From: Croceicoccus naphthovorans
Lineage (GTDB): Bacteria > Pseudomonadota > Alphaproteobacteria > Sphingomonadales > Sphingomonadaceae
Direction: 5' to 3'
Length of the DNA stretch: 64,000 bases
Assembly: GCF_001028705.1 (NCBI RefSeq)
Contig: NZ_CP011771.1
Location: 1-64,000, forward strand
Under the pieces are notes generated by a model that was not told where the DNA came from, did not search any database, and saw only the letters and a program-made list of their open reading frames with translations. Shown here piece after piece: positions 42,552 through 50,861 of this stretch. Every line of letters begins with the position of its first letter. Within the stretch, counting starts at the first letter, position 1. Position numbers and translations under genes: made by a program.

Positions 42552-43153
42552 GCGTCTTCCCTCCCGGCGGTACTATTGCGATCCGCGTCCTTGCCGTTCG
42601 CGCCTTTGTCAGTGACCTGGCCAAACCCGGCGAGCTTGAGGCTCACGCCCGAATAGGACCAGACGAAGCGGAAGGTGCGCGCCTCGGCGGTCACTTCCTT
42701 CGACCCGACGACGGTATGCAGGATCCCGTTGACCTCGCTGGTCAGCCCTTCCGGATCGACGCTCAGCTTTTCGATGGTAAAATACTGCGAGACGTTCGAG
42801 CCGTTCTGCTCGCTGAAGACCTTCATCAGCTCGGCCTTCATCCGGCCGTGGGTCCTGGGGTCGGTGATCTCGAGGATCGAATCCATCCAGTACTGGAGGT
42901 TCGACGGCGAGCGGTTGAGCGTGAGCAGCGCCGCATCGCGGGTGACAAGCTCGAGATAGTCCTTGTCGATGTGCGAGGAGGAGAGCGTCAGCGGCCTTGC
43001 CAGCACCGGCTGCAGCACCACTTCGCGCTCGCGGCTTGCCGCGGTCAGCGTCAGGAGCACCGAGACCCCGAACAGCGCCGCGCAGCCGATCGCCAGCAGG
43101 TTGCGCTGCTTCAAGAGCCGCTGCGCCTGGGCATGCGAAATCGAGAGGTCCAT
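42548..43153 (-). CDS. traE: TraE conjugation protein (VirB5/VirB8-like)
   Basis: The 201-residue protein has one N-terminal membrane helix (LLAIGCAALFGVSVLLTLTA) and a periplasmic domain with SSSHIDKDYLELVTRDAALL, NLQYWMDSILEITDPRTHGR and FRFVWSYSGVSLKLAGFGQV, typical of TraE. Length equals that of F TraE (188) within normal range. It starts one base after the traL stop. Confidence 0.93.
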   Translation of the reverse strand: MDLSISHAQAQRLLKQRNLLAIGCAALFGVSVLLTLTAASREREVVLQPVLARPLTLSSSHIDKDYLELVTRDAALLTLNRSPSNLQYWMDSILEITDPRTHGRMKAELMKVFSEQNGSNVSQYFTIEKLSVDPEGLTSEVNGILHTVVGSKEVTAEARTFRFVWSYSGVSLKLAGFGQVTDKGANGKDADRNSTAGREDA

Positions 43154-43154
43154 A

Positions 43155-43439
43155 TCAGCCCGCCATCACGCGAAGGTGGGAGGGCGGCGTTGCCTTGAGG
43201 CCCATGAACGAGCTCGGCAGGTACCAGTAGGCCGTATGGATGATCCACGAGACCGCCCGTCCCGCCTTCAACTTGCGCAATCCCCACCAGGCCAGCACGC
43301 TTGTTAAGAGCCCAATCAGAATATGTTGAGACAGGACGCCCCAGGCGAAGGGCACGATCATCGCGATGAACTCATCGAGCGTCCAAAAGCCGATCAGTTC
43401 GGGATCATCGAGATGCGCCGGGACCGTGTATCGCTGCAT
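43155..43439 (-). CDS. traL: TraL conjugation protein
   Basis: ATG 43439 is chosen because GGAGGGTGG lies about ten bases upstream; an in-frame GTG at 43451 is less likely. The protein reads MQRYTVPAHLDDPELIGFWT, the conserved TraL start (P-x-x-L-D-D-P), followed by two membrane helices (IVPFAWGVLSQHILIGLLTS and VLAWWGL) and YWYLPSSFMGLKATPPSHLR. 94 residues, like F TraL (91). It supports pilus assembly near the inner membrane. Confidence 0.92.
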   Translation of the reverse strand: MQRYTVPAHLDDPELIGFWTLDEFIAMIVPFAWGVLSQHILIGLLTSVLAWWGLRKLKAGRAVSWIIHTAYWYLPSSFMGLKATPPSHLRVMAG

Positions 43440-43501
43440 GGCAGACACCACCCTCCAAGGATCCGGTCAGGCGATGAGTCCTGCGCCGGACAAACGAATG
43501 G

Positions 43502-43816
43502 TCAGATGGTTGCGGTGACCGCGGCGGTGACGATGGGAACGCCGGTGCCAGCCCCCACCCCGACCCCGACGGGGATCGCGACCTGGGCCAGGCTGAAGCG
43601 GCCCGAGGCGAGACCGACGATACCGCCCGCGAGGCTGAGCACCGTGATGATCTTGCCGCCCGAGCCTTCGAGAAAGCCGGTGAACGCGGTGAGCGCCGTG
43701 TTGAACGTGGTGTCGGCGCCGGCCATCGCCACCTCGCTGCCGAAGGCCAGACCCAGCGCCGCCACCGCCGCGCCCTGGGCGATACCCGCGCCCTTCCCTT
43801 TGATCCAATGTTTCAT
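43502..43816 (-). CDS. traA: TraA-type pilin precursor
   Basis: ATG 43816 begins MKHWIKGKGAGIAQGAAVAA with a cleavage site probably after SEVAMA, leaving GADTTFNTALTAFTGFLEGS. Two hydrophobic helices follow, IITVLSLAGGIVGLASG and AIPVGVGVGAGTGVPIVTAA. The 104-residue precursor and the roughly 70-residue mature product fit F-type propilin. First gene of the tra operon, directly before traL. Confidence 0.88.
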   Translation of the reverse strand: MKHWIKGKGAGIAQGAAVAALGLAFGSEVAMAGADTTFNTALTAFTGFLEGSGGKIITVLSLAGGIVGLASGRFSLAQVAIPVGVGVGAGTGVPIVTAAVTATI

Positions 43817-44162
43817 CGCAATGCTTCCTTCCTTGAAACCGCCCACGTCATCCCCGGGCAGGTTCAAAGAACAGGGGCGGGCATCCGGCGGCAATTAAGG
43901 AAGGGTTTCTTCGAGCGCGCGAATCGTCATCATTCCCGCAGAAGTATTCCGGACGGCTATTGTTTTGCTATTCGGGAACTTTGGAATGTCCATTTGGGTG
44001 CTTCGAATCTCCGCATGCGCGATCACCTACGACCAAAGAAGCAAGGCAGATTGCCCAAAGCGTGATTTGCGGCCGCGAATCGGCCCCGCCATCACCCGAC
44101 TCGCAAAATTAACGATTCTGGGTCATGATCGGCCCGACCATGGAACACCCGGCGCACACTCG
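43817..44162. promoter_or_regulatory. Divergent control region between traA and the 44163 gene
   Basis: 346 bases without a credible gene separate the divergent tra operon from the small plus-strand gene. GC content falls in the middle (TATTGTTTTGCTATTCGGGA near 43960). TTCCCG near 43935 and CGGGAA near 43974 could form a widely spaced operator. The main tra promoter is probably here, but no hexamers stand out. Confidence 0.45.
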
Positions 44163-44522
44163 ATGGCTAGCGGCACGCGCAATATCCGGATGCTCATAAG
44201 CCAGGACTGCTTCGCATTCCTGGCCGACGCCATGTGCGAATTTTCAAAGAAAACTGCCAGATTCCAGAGCCTGCGCGCCACGGTCCAGCATGCCTGCTCG
44301 CGTGCGAATTCAATGGATATCGCGCGGCAAGACCTCGACCAGTTCCTCGCCGGGCGCCCTGTCGATGGCTCGATCAAGGTCTGGCTCGAAGTCAGTCCCG
44401 AGTGGCTTGACGACTACAACGCCGTGCGCCGTAGAATCACCGAAATCAGCGGTAAACCGGTGCAAGACAAGGCGGTGATCCCTTTCGTCGTCCACTTGGC
44501 CCAGGTTCGCGGCGTCTTCTGA
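44163..44522 (+). CDS. Hypothetical protein divergent from traA (119 aa)
   Basis: ATG 44163 starts MASGTRNIRMLISQDCFAFL; later starts (e.g. MLISQDCF) are possible. It continues ADAMCEFSKKTARFQSLRAT, VDGSIKVWLEVSPEWLDDYN and AVRRRITEISGKPVQDKAVI. Mixed alpha/beta with no recognised domain. Its divergent position from traA suggests a regulator of transfer, which is only an inference. Confidence 0.55.
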   Translation: MASGTRNIRMLISQDCFAFLADAMCEFSKKTARFQSLRATVQHACSRANSMDIARQDLDQFLAGRPVDGSIKVWLEVSPEWLDDYNAVRRRITEISGKPVQDKAVIPFVVHLAQVRGVF

Positions 44523-44562
44523 TCCATCACGGATTATTCAAGCGTTACAGCGCCTTCCCTTA

Positions 44563-44587
44563 TTGACAGTCTATGGCATCCCATAGA
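44563..44587 (+). promoter_or_regulatory. -35 box with palindromic operator
   Basis: TTGACA at 44563-44568 is followed directly by TCTATGG-CATC-CCATAGA (44570-44587), a perfect 7-base inverted repeat lying in the spacer, about 26 bases before ATG 44614. This layout suits a repressor that blocks RNA polymerase, perhaps the helix-turn-helix product of the gene itself. Confidence 0.6.
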
Positions 44588-44613
44588 GCAATCGCTCCAG
44601 GGAGGGACGAGCC

Positions 44614-45135
44614 ATGCCGCATAGCACCGTGACACCCGAGACCGTATTCCGCACGAGGCCAGCCTCGCCAGAGGACTCGGTCTTCAGCTTTGGCGAGCCT
44701 GCGCCGCGCCTTTCCGAGCAGGAGCAGTACAAGCGCCTGATCGATGCCGAAGCCGCAAAGCAGGGTCTGGCGCTCGCTCATCTCGCCGATCGCATCGGGG
44801 TTGCCCGGCCGCGCCTTCACAAGGTGATCCGCAAGAAGGTCATGCTCCGCGACGACCTGCGTGATCAGTTGTTCGAGGCGCTCGAGATCGATTGCGTGCG
44901 CGCCAAGTTCTGCGTCGCGTTCCTGCACGACCACACCGCTTACGGCGACCCCGAGGTTTTCCTGATCTGCGAGGCGATGAAGGGGTTCTATTGCGAAATC
45001 CTGACGCGCCGGCGCGGCGAAATCCAGGTCACCTTGCGCCCGCCGATCATCCACGAGGCACTGGGCCGCGCCTATGACATGCTCCTCTCCCACCAGGAGC
45101 GCGTCATGGAGCACGACCGGACATTGCAGGCGTGA
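44614..45135 (+). CDS. Helix-turn-helix protein next to the tra operon (173 aa)
   Basis: ATG 44614 follows CCAGGGAGGGACGAGCC. The middle contains an XRE-like segment, LIDAEAAKQGLALAHLADRI and GVARPRLHKVIRKKVMLRDD, that may bind DNA. The C-terminal half (KFCVAFLHDHTAYGDPEVFL, CEAMKGFYCEILTRRRGEIQ) is unassigned. With the promoter palindrome just upstream it may regulate itself and perhaps tra expression. No family named. Confidence 0.6.
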   Translation: MPHSTVTPETVFRTRPASPEDSVFSFGEPAPRLSEQEQYKRLIDAEAAKQGLALAHLADRIGVARPRLHKVIRKKVMLRDDLRDQLFEALEIDCVRAKFCVAFLHDHTAYGDPEVFLICEAMKGFYCEILTRRRGEIQVTLRPPIIHEALGRAYDMLLSHQERVMEHDRTLQA

Positions 45136-45161
45136 TGTGAGGTCAAGCGCAGCACATTGCC

Positions 45162-45437
45162 ATGCGCCCTGAAGCGCTCGCGGCCTGGACCCAGATCTAT
45201 GCGGCCGTTGGCCTGCTCGCCGGAATCTGCGCTGCTTGCGCGCTCCTGCGCACCATCATCGAGCTTAAATCGGGAGCAATCGACCTGCCGACCGGCACGT
45301 GGAAGCAGAAGGCGATCTGGGTTCCGCGGCTCTGGCTGCGGTTCCAGCTGAATTACATGAGCGGATTTCCGTGCATCATGGGGATCGCCTTGCTCTACGC
45401 ACATTACATCGGGTTCGAGGCGTTCAACCCGTCGTAG
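45162..45437 (+). CDS. Small membrane protein (91 aa)
   Basis: ATG 45162 starts MRPEALAAWTQIYAAVGLLA. Helix one is YAAVGLLAGICAACALLRTI, and a second weaker one is PCIMGIALLYAHYIGF. Between them is a basic stretch KQKAIWVPRLWLRFQL. Its last 34 bases overlap the 3' end of the convergent transglycosylase gene. Function unknown. Confidence 0.55.
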   Translation: MRPEALAAWTQIYAAVGLLAGICAACALLRTIIELKSGAIDLPTGTWKQKAIWVPRLWLRFQLNYMSGFPCIMGIALLYAHYIGFEAFNPS

Positions 45438-46222
45438 CGCATGAGTTCGATGTCGCGGTAGCCAGCGGCACGGACGGCGATCATCGCGAGCTCGCCGCGG
45501 TCCGGCTCGCGCTTGTTGGCCTGATCCAGCTCGATCAGGCGGCCCCAATTGGTGAGGATTGCGCGCACATAGTGCTGGGTTTCCGGGATGGCGGGGATAC
45601 GTCCCTGTCGTAGCGAGCGGCGTTCGGGACCGGCGTTGTAGGCGCCTAGCGCCAGATCCACACGACCAAAGCGGTCGAGTTGCTCACGCAGGTACTGCGC
45701 GCCGGCACGCATGTTGGCGATAGGGTCGAAGGGGTTGCTGAGCCCCAAATATTTGGCAGTCCCTGGCATGATCTGCATCATGCCCATAGCCCCCGCTCTC
45801 GAAATGCTTCCCGAGGCAAAGCCGGATTCCTGGGCGATTACCGCGTCGAGTAACCGGGCAGGTAGCCCGTGCTGGCAGGCAATTTCAGCGACTATCCGGT
45901 GATAGGAAGCGCGGCGGGTCTCGGCGGAAAGCGGCAGCCACCAGGTTGGTCGGTAGCCATACGCCTCGCATCCGTGGTTGCTTGTAAGCGAGCCACTCGC
46001 AAGGTCCGATTTGTATGCATGGTTGACTGTCGGAAACTCGAACTGTCCCAACAATGATTGCAGGACCAGATTTGTACGGTCGATTTCTGCTCGCCCGGCA
46101 AGTGCGTCGTCAGCCAACTCGACGGAATCGTCGAAAAGAGTTTGGTCAACTTCCCGGGCCACTGATCGGTAACCCGTCCCAAGGAATAGAATTACGATTA
46201 TCAATTGCTTGGCAAAATGCAT
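45404..46222 (-). CDS. Lytic transglycosylase (VirB1/SLT family)
   Basis: The start ATG 46222 (MHFAKQLIIVILFLGTGYRS) gives a signal-like N-terminus and 272 residues. The SLT domain has CQHGLPARLLDAVIAQESGF with the catalytic Glu, SRAGAMGMMQIMPGTAKYLG, NPFDPIANMRAGAQYLREQL and DLALGAYNAGPERR. Plasmid enzymes of this type open the peptidoglycan for the transfer channel. It closes the transfer region on this side. Confidence 0.88.
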   Translation of the reverse strand: MHFAKQLIIVILFLGTGYRSVAREVDQTLFDDSVELADDALAGRAEIDRTNLVLQSLLGQFEFPTVNHAYKSDLASGSLTSNHGCEAYGYRPTWWLPLSAETRRASYHRIVAEIACQHGLPARLLDAVIAQESGFASGSISRAGAMGMMQIMPGTAKYLGLSNPFDPIANMRAGAQYLREQLDRFGRVDLALGAYNAGPERRSLRQGRIPAIPETQHYVRAILTNWGRLIELDQANKREPDRGELAMIAVRAAGYRDIELMRYDGLNASNPM

Positions 46223-46339
46223 CGGACGCACCATAGGTCGCGTGCCGGAGGTTGGTCTTGCGCATATCGAATGAAGCAGGGCGGTTCGTATGCGTCAACG
46301 ATTTTCCCCGACCTTTGATGGCTTCGAATGAACGTTTCA

Positions 46340-46760
46340 TTCGACGATCAAAACCATTCGCTCGACGCCGCCAGAACAAGTTCGACCACGCCCTTCGTGA
46401 GTTCGGCCGCATTGAACGGACGTTGTTCACGTTGAACTGGCTGGAACAGTCGATATTGCGCCGCGCCTGCCAAGCCAGATTGAACAAGGGAGAGACCCGT
46501 CATGCTTTGGCTGACGCGATTTTTATCAACCGCTAGGGCCGATTTCTGGATCGCACTCTCGAAAACCAACAATTTCGCACATCCGGTCTCAACCTGCTCA
46601 TCGTCGCCATTGCAAATTGGAACATTCCTTACCTCGGTCGCGCTGCTGATTACCTGCGGCATACCGGGGTGTAAGTCGGCGGGGCACTGCTCGCGCATGT
46701 TTTCCTCTTTACCAGGTCGCATTTCGGTCTGACGGGCGACTATCTTTGGGAACGTGCGTC
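46340..46760 (+). pseudogene. tnpA: C-terminal remnant of a Tn3-family transposase
   Basis: The plus strand reads [40 protein letters not shown] and [14 protein letters not shown], then TAG, then GRFLDRTLENQQFRTSGLNL, LIVAIANWNIPYLGRAADYL and RHTGV. After a short shift it gives LLAHV and [20 protein letters not shown]-x-C-Q-x-LNKGE-x-RHAL, SGLNL and LTGDYLW are signature segments of the C-terminal domain of Tn3-family transposases. Only about 140 of roughly 1000 residues remain, with one in-frame TAG (CTAGG) and a frameshift. It marks an old transposon end where the tra backbone meets the cargo. Confidence 0.8.
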
Positions 46761-46890
46761 GTTCAATGGCGGCGGGCGCCGAACATTTAACGACTCAACC
46801 CGCAGGTTGCTCCTTGTAGCATAGATTGTTCTCATTCTGTCCTGCATCGCGTTGGCTGGCGAACAAATTTTGAGGTGGAGCTCACCATCA

Positions 46891-47262
46891 TCACTTCGCG
46901 CCTTCAAGCACCGAGCGCATCTTTGACAGCAGCTCGCGCGCCTGATCGAGTGCTGTTGCGCCTTCCCCAGCGCGCCTGAGACTGGGGCATTCAGCGCCGA
47001 TCGTGACGCCTGCCGGCGCGGCGCGCAGGAATTCGGCCAGCGGAAAGTCCCCGTCGCCCGGATAGAGCCGCTCGCACAACGCCTAGGTCCTGGCGATCCC
47101 AGGCGGCTGCGGAAGCTGCCCGTCGCAGATCTGGACGTAGCGGATGAGGTTGGTCGGCAGCGCGGCAATGTCGGCCACCGACCCTCCCGCGCGCAGCAGG
47201 TGATGCGGATCGAGGCAGATGCCGACGTCAGCACCCGAGGCGCAGATCAGGTCCGCTGCCTA
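46891..47262 (-). pseudogene. C-terminal part of a sugar phosphate isomerase/epimerase-like gene
   Basis: The minus strand reads AADLICASGADVGICLDPHH, LLRAGGSVADIAALPTNLIR, YVQICDGQLPQPPGIART, then TAG, then ALCERLYPGDGDFPLAEFLR and APAGVTIGAECPSLRRAGEG, ending EGAK at 46891. CLDPHHLLRAGG and YVQICDG fit the metal-binding strands of the AP-endonuclease-2 TIM barrel. A further TAG abuts the insertion element. This is the 3' part of the gene whose 5' part is 48622-49026. Confidence 0.7.
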
Positions 47263-47355
47263 GGCCAGAGTCATCGTGTAATTGCGGCTGCTTCCCTCGG
47301 ACCTTGGTTGAGGCGCACACTTCTGGTTGTCGAATCCTGAAGGAAGGAAGCAGCC

Positions 47356-48363
47356 ATGAAGCACTATGCCGGATTGGACTTGTCGATGGAATCCACGCAG
47401 GTCTGCATCGTTGATGACAATGGTCGGAAGGTCGTGTCGGAGAAAGTGGAAAGCTCTCCGGAGGCGATCGCCATGATGCTGGAGCGATATGGTCCAATCG
47501 AGCGGGCGGTGATCGAAACGGGCCGCATGTCGCCGGCGATTTGCCTTGGTCTGCGTGAACTGGGTGTCCCGGTGGTGTGCATCGATGCCCGCCAGGCGCA
47601 CCAGAGCCTCAAAGCAATGAAGGCGAACCAGACCGACCCTCACGATGCCGCCGGCCTAGCACAGTTGGCGCGCACCGGCTTCTACAAGGAGGTGCATGTG
47701 AAATCTCCGGCAGCGCATGGCGTTCGCAGCGTGATCACCGCACGCAGCCATCTGGTGGAAGCGCGTGTCCGGCTCGACAACACGATCCGCGGTCTCTGCG
47801 CCACGTTCGGCTATCGGCCCGGCGCAGGTCAAGGGAAGGCCTTCCTCGAACGGATCATGCAAGCGGCACACATCCCGGGCCTTGGCGACGCCATCGCATC
47901 CTTGCTGTCCGTGCGCGCAGAACTGGTCGAGCAAATCAAGGAAATGGACCGCCGCCTGCGTGTCATCGCCAGCCAGTCACAGGCTTGCGAGATCCTGATG
48001 ACCATCCCAGGCGTCGGCGTGCAGACATCGGCCGCCTTCGCCGCTGCAGTCGATGAAGCCGGACGCTTCCGACAATCACGCAATGCCGGCGCCTACTTCG
48101 GCCTTGTGCCCCGCCGCCATCAGTCGGGCGAACTAGACTGGACAGGCAGGATCACCAAACAGGGCGATGGGACCGTGCGCAAGCTGCTCTACGAAGCTGC
48201 CAACTCGATCCTCACCCGGAGCCGTGAGACCTTCGCCCTGAAAACATGGGCCATGAAGATCGCCAAGCGTCGCGGCTTGAAGAAAGCCCGTGTCGCACTC
48301 GCCCGTCGGCTCGCGGTCATCATGCATGCCATGCTGCGCGATGGCACTTTGTTCCAAGCGTGA
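47356..48363 (+). CDS. IS110-family transposase (DEDD recombinase)
   Basis: The start ATG 47356 follows GAAGGAAGGAAG. The N-terminal RuvC-like domain has MKHYAGLDLSMESTQVCIVD with the first Asp, AVIETGRMSPAICLGLRELG, VVCIDARQAHQSLKAMKANQ and TDPHDAAGLAQLARTGFYKE with the last acidic residues. The C-terminal Transposase_20 domain has LMTIPGVGVQTSAAFAAAVD and RQSRNAGAYFGLVPRRHQSG, with the serine nucleophile region in the S-x-x-x-A-x-x-G-L-x-P motif. 335 residues, normal and intact. Confidence 0.93.
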   Translation: MKHYAGLDLSMESTQVCIVDDNGRKVVSEKVESSPEAIAMMLERYGPIERAVIETGRMSPAICLGLRELGVPVVCIDARQAHQSLKAMKANQTDPHDAAGLAQLARTGFYKEVHVKSPAAHGVRSVITARSHLVEARVRLDNTIRGLCATFGYRPGAGQGKAFLERIMQAAHIPGLGDAIASLLSVRAELVEQIKEMDRRLRVIASQSQACEILMTIPGVGVQTSAAFAAAVDEAGRFRQSRNAGAYFGLVPRRHQSGELDWTGRITKQGDGTVRKLLYEAANSILTRSRETFALKTWAMKIAKRRGLKKARVALARRLAVIMHAMLRDGTLFQA

Positions 48364-48597
48364 GGTAGGGTAGAACCTGTTTGCCAGCGGTGAAGCGTCA
48401 AAGCGATCCGAGGGCGGTGTCCCGCGAGGGAACGCAGGGACGAACGATCTGCGAAGGTAGTCAGATGGGCTGCAAAGCCCGCTTCGAGTCAATGCAACGT
48501 TCGCCTCTGTGAGACCCGATATAGCACGACCAGGCTTCGGCCGGGCCAGTGCGGACAGATCCATGAAACCCTCAAGGGATCGGCACCGCCAAGCTCT
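48364..48597 (+). ncRNA. Candidate bridge RNA region of the IS1111-type element
   Basis: The 234 bases between the recombinase stop and the right repeat hold no gene. In the IS1111 branch a structured guide (bridge) RNA is encoded on this side. Short pairings such as CGGTGTCCCGCGAGGGA and TCGAGTCAATGC are compatible with folding, but no loops can be assigned by eye. Confidence 0.3.
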
Positions 48598-48621
48598 GCA
48601 ATTACAGATCTGACTCTGGCC

Positions 48622-49026
48622 GCCGGCCACCGGCTCAAGGTTGGTGGCAAGGCCGGAACCCGCCGCCGCCTCGGCAAATCGCGCAAGGATATCCGCCGTC
48701 TCGCCGCGATCGGCATTGCTGTAGTTGATCGTCAGCGCCGCCTTGCCGCCCAGCCGCGCGCCCATTTCGAGCAGCGGCTTCGCGGTGTCCACGCCCGCCA
48801 TGGAATGCAGGTCGAACACTTCCAGCGCAATCACCTCGATTCCCGTATCAGCGATGATCGCGGCACATTCACGTTCCAGTTCCGGCGTTAGCAGCGGCGA
48901 GGGAAACAGCGGCGGCGGGATGATCCACAGGCTGCAGGCATCGAAGCCAGCTTCGGCCGCGGCGCGGATCGCCACCGGCGGCGGCGTGTCGGTCAACGTC
49001 AGGCTGTCGAGCGAGAACTTCGACAT
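48622..49026 (-). pseudogene. N-terminal part of a sugar phosphate isomerase/epimerase-like gene
   Basis: ATG 49026 starts MSKFSLDSLTLTDTPPPVAI and continues RAAAEAGFDACSLWIIPPPL, CAAIIADTGIEVIALEVFDL and KAALTINYSNADRGETADIL, ending NLEPVAGGQ at the insertion. The repeating beta-alpha pattern and the position of NLEPVAGG fit a TIM-barrel isomerase/epimerase. The start overlaps the SDR stop (TGATG). With the 3' part the gene would be about 257 residues, the normal size. It is inactivated. Confidence 0.72.
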
Positions 49027-49905
49027 CACATCTTTACCTTGTAGGGCGCATATTGCGGCGGCGAGGCCCCGGTCCCGACACGCACCGAGGGCGGCAACCG
49101 GCCGGCGATGTCGGTGATGCCGTAGTCCTTGCCGACTTCCGCGCCGACCACCGTCCTGCCGTTGAACTTCGCGAACATCTGAGGATCGTTGAACATCGCC
49201 CAGGCAACGTGGCCGGTGTAGCCGGCGGATTCGAGCGATCCTTCCAGCTGCTCGCGCAGCGCCGGCATCGCCTCCATCATGCCCTGAAGGCGCTCGGTGG
49301 TGAGCGAGCCCATCCACACCGAGACGGCGGCAACATTGGCGCCCGCGTCGGCAAAATCCACCCCCATGTCGAAGGCCATTTTGTCGACCGCCGCCTTGTG
49401 CGCGCCATAACTCGGCCCCATGCAATAATGCATCGAGCCGGGCGAGGAGGTGAACAGCACCAACCCCTTGCCCTGCCCGACCATGTGCGGGGCGGCATAC
49501 CAGCTGGCGACAAACCCGCTGCGCGCACCGACATTGAGCATCTGGGCGCAATCAAGCGACTTTTCCCAAAATTGCCCGGAAACCGAGGTCAGCGCGTCGC
49601 CCTGCCAACAGGCATTGTTGACAAGCATGTCGACGCGGCCCTGCTCGGCGATGACTTGGTCGAACAGCGCCTTTACCTGCGCGTCGTCGGCATGGTCGCA
49701 GCGCACCGCGATGCCCTGCCCGCCGGCGTCGGTTACCTCGCGGGCGGTTGCGTAAATCGTGCCGGGCACCTCGCCGTCGACTTCCTTCTCAGAGCGACCA
49801 GTTACATAGACAAATGCAACCATGCGATCCGAGCGTGACCGCAATTCCCTTGCCCGCGCCGCGACTCGAGCCGGTGACGATCGAAACTACTGGTTTCTCA
49901 GCCAT
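49026..49905 (-). pseudogene. SDR-family oxidoreductase with a frameshift near its N-terminus
   Basis: ATG 49905 gives MAEKPVVSIVTGSSRGAGKG with the Rossmann T-G-x(3)-G-x-G motif. The frame shifts near 49820; deleting one T from ATTTG joins it to VYVTGRSEKEVDGEVPGTIY. The rest is complete: NNACWQGDALTSVSGQ, GLVLFTSSPGSMHYCMGPSY with catalytic Ser and Y-G-A-H-K, and AVSVWMGSLTTERLQGMMEA. About 290 residues after repair. It belongs to the longer DHRS1-like class. Cotranscribed with the epimerase. Confidence 0.75.
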
Positions 49906-50027
49906 CTTTCTCTCTCCGTGTCTCAGTTCGTCGAGGGGTAGCCAGCGGAACCGCTGCTTCTCGCAGGCTGGAGAGGTTGACGCCAGTCTCACTCATCGTC
50001 GCCGTCTTCCGGTCGCCCCGCCAATAG

Positions 50028-50762
50028 TCAGTTGAGGTAGCGGCCGCCGTTCACGCTCAGGGTGTGACCGGTGATGTAATCCGCGTCCTCGGTGACGAGG
50101 AAAGCGACGGCAGCAGCGATGTTCTCAGGCCGTCCGGGACGCTTCATCGGGGTGCGCTGGGCGAACCCGTCTACGTCGACCGGCGCCTCCCGCAGCCCCT
50201 CGGTATCGACGAAGCCCGTTGGCAAGTTGTTCACGGTGATCCCGGTCCCGGCGAATTCCATGGCAAGCGACTTGGTGAAGCCGATGACTCCGGCCTTTGA
50301 TGCCGCGTAGTGCGTCTGGTGCGAGGATCCGGTCTGGGCCGACGAAGAAGAGATGTTGACGATCCGTCCCCACCCTACCCCGATCATGTCGGGGATCACC
50401 GCAAGGCAGCACAGGAACGGGCCCTTGAGGTTGATGGCCATCAGGCCATCCCAGATTTCCTCGGTGATTTCCTCGAACTTCCGGAACGGCGACAGCGCGG
50501 CATTGTTGACGAGGATCGTCACCGCACCGAGGCGATCGCGGGTTTCGGCAAGGGCCGCCGCGATTTCGGCGGCGATCGCGGAATTGCAGCCGAGCCCGAT
50601 TGCGGTTCCACCCTGCTCCTCGATTAGTTCGGCGGTTTCGCGCGCGTCTTGCACATTGAGGTCCCACGCCGCCACGGCGATCCCGTCGCGCGCGAGGCGA
50701 AGGTCTATGGCCCTGCCAAGGCCGCGTGCAGCCCCGGTCACGATGGCGTTACGTTGCGTCAT
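50028..50762 (-). CDS. SDR-family NAD(P)-dependent oxidoreductase (FabG-like)
   Basis: The start ATG 50762 gives MTQRNAIVTGAARGLGRAID with the T-G-x(3)-G-x-G cofactor motif. Asp in AAWDLNVQDARETAELIEEQ suggests NAD preference. NNAALSPFRKFEEITEEIWD holds the N-N-A-x motif; NISSSSAQTGSSHQTHYAAS has the catalytic Ser and Tyr-x-x-x-Lys. The C-terminus YITGHTLSVNGGRYLN is the family ending. 244 residues. Likely reduces or oxidises a hydroxy/keto intermediate; the substrate is unknown. Confidence 0.9.
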   Translation of the reverse strand: MTQRNAIVTGAARGLGRAIDLRLARDGIAVAAWDLNVQDARETAELIEEQGGTAIGLGCNSAIAAEIAAALAETRDRLGAVTILVNNAALSPFRKFEEITEEIWDGLMAINLKGPFLCCLAVIPDMIGVGWGRIVNISSSSAQTGSSHQTHYAASKAGVIGFTKSLAMEFAGTGITVNNLPTGFVDTEGLREAPVDVDGFAQRTPMKRPGRPENIAAAVAFLVTEDADYITGHTLSVNGGRYLN

Positions 50763-50861
50763 GCCTGTTCCATCCCCTGTCTGAAGATCGCCGTCAGCCG
50801 GCGAAACGCGGCTCGGCGCGGCCGCGCGCTCCAAGGTCTGAATAGCCCCTAGTTTTTCTAG

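Larger units (their letters stand above)
47263..48621 (+). mobile_element. IS110-family element, IS1111-like
   Basis: The ends are imperfect inverted repeats: GGCCAGAGTCATCGTGTAATTGC at the left (47263-47285) and, in reverse complement, the same motif at 48598-48621 with two differences. Inverted repeats and a long non-coding right end are features of the IS1111 branch. It encodes a DEDD recombinase. It splits an epimerase-like gene, and its exact edges are uncertain because both repeats share bases with the host gene (GGCCAG). Confidence 0.75.

Noticed and set aside
45640..45660. A further CTAGG as a fifth case of CCAGG change, in the lytic transglycosylase
   Set aside because: There CTA encodes a conserved Leu in the LALGAYNAG motif, so no change needs to be assumed.
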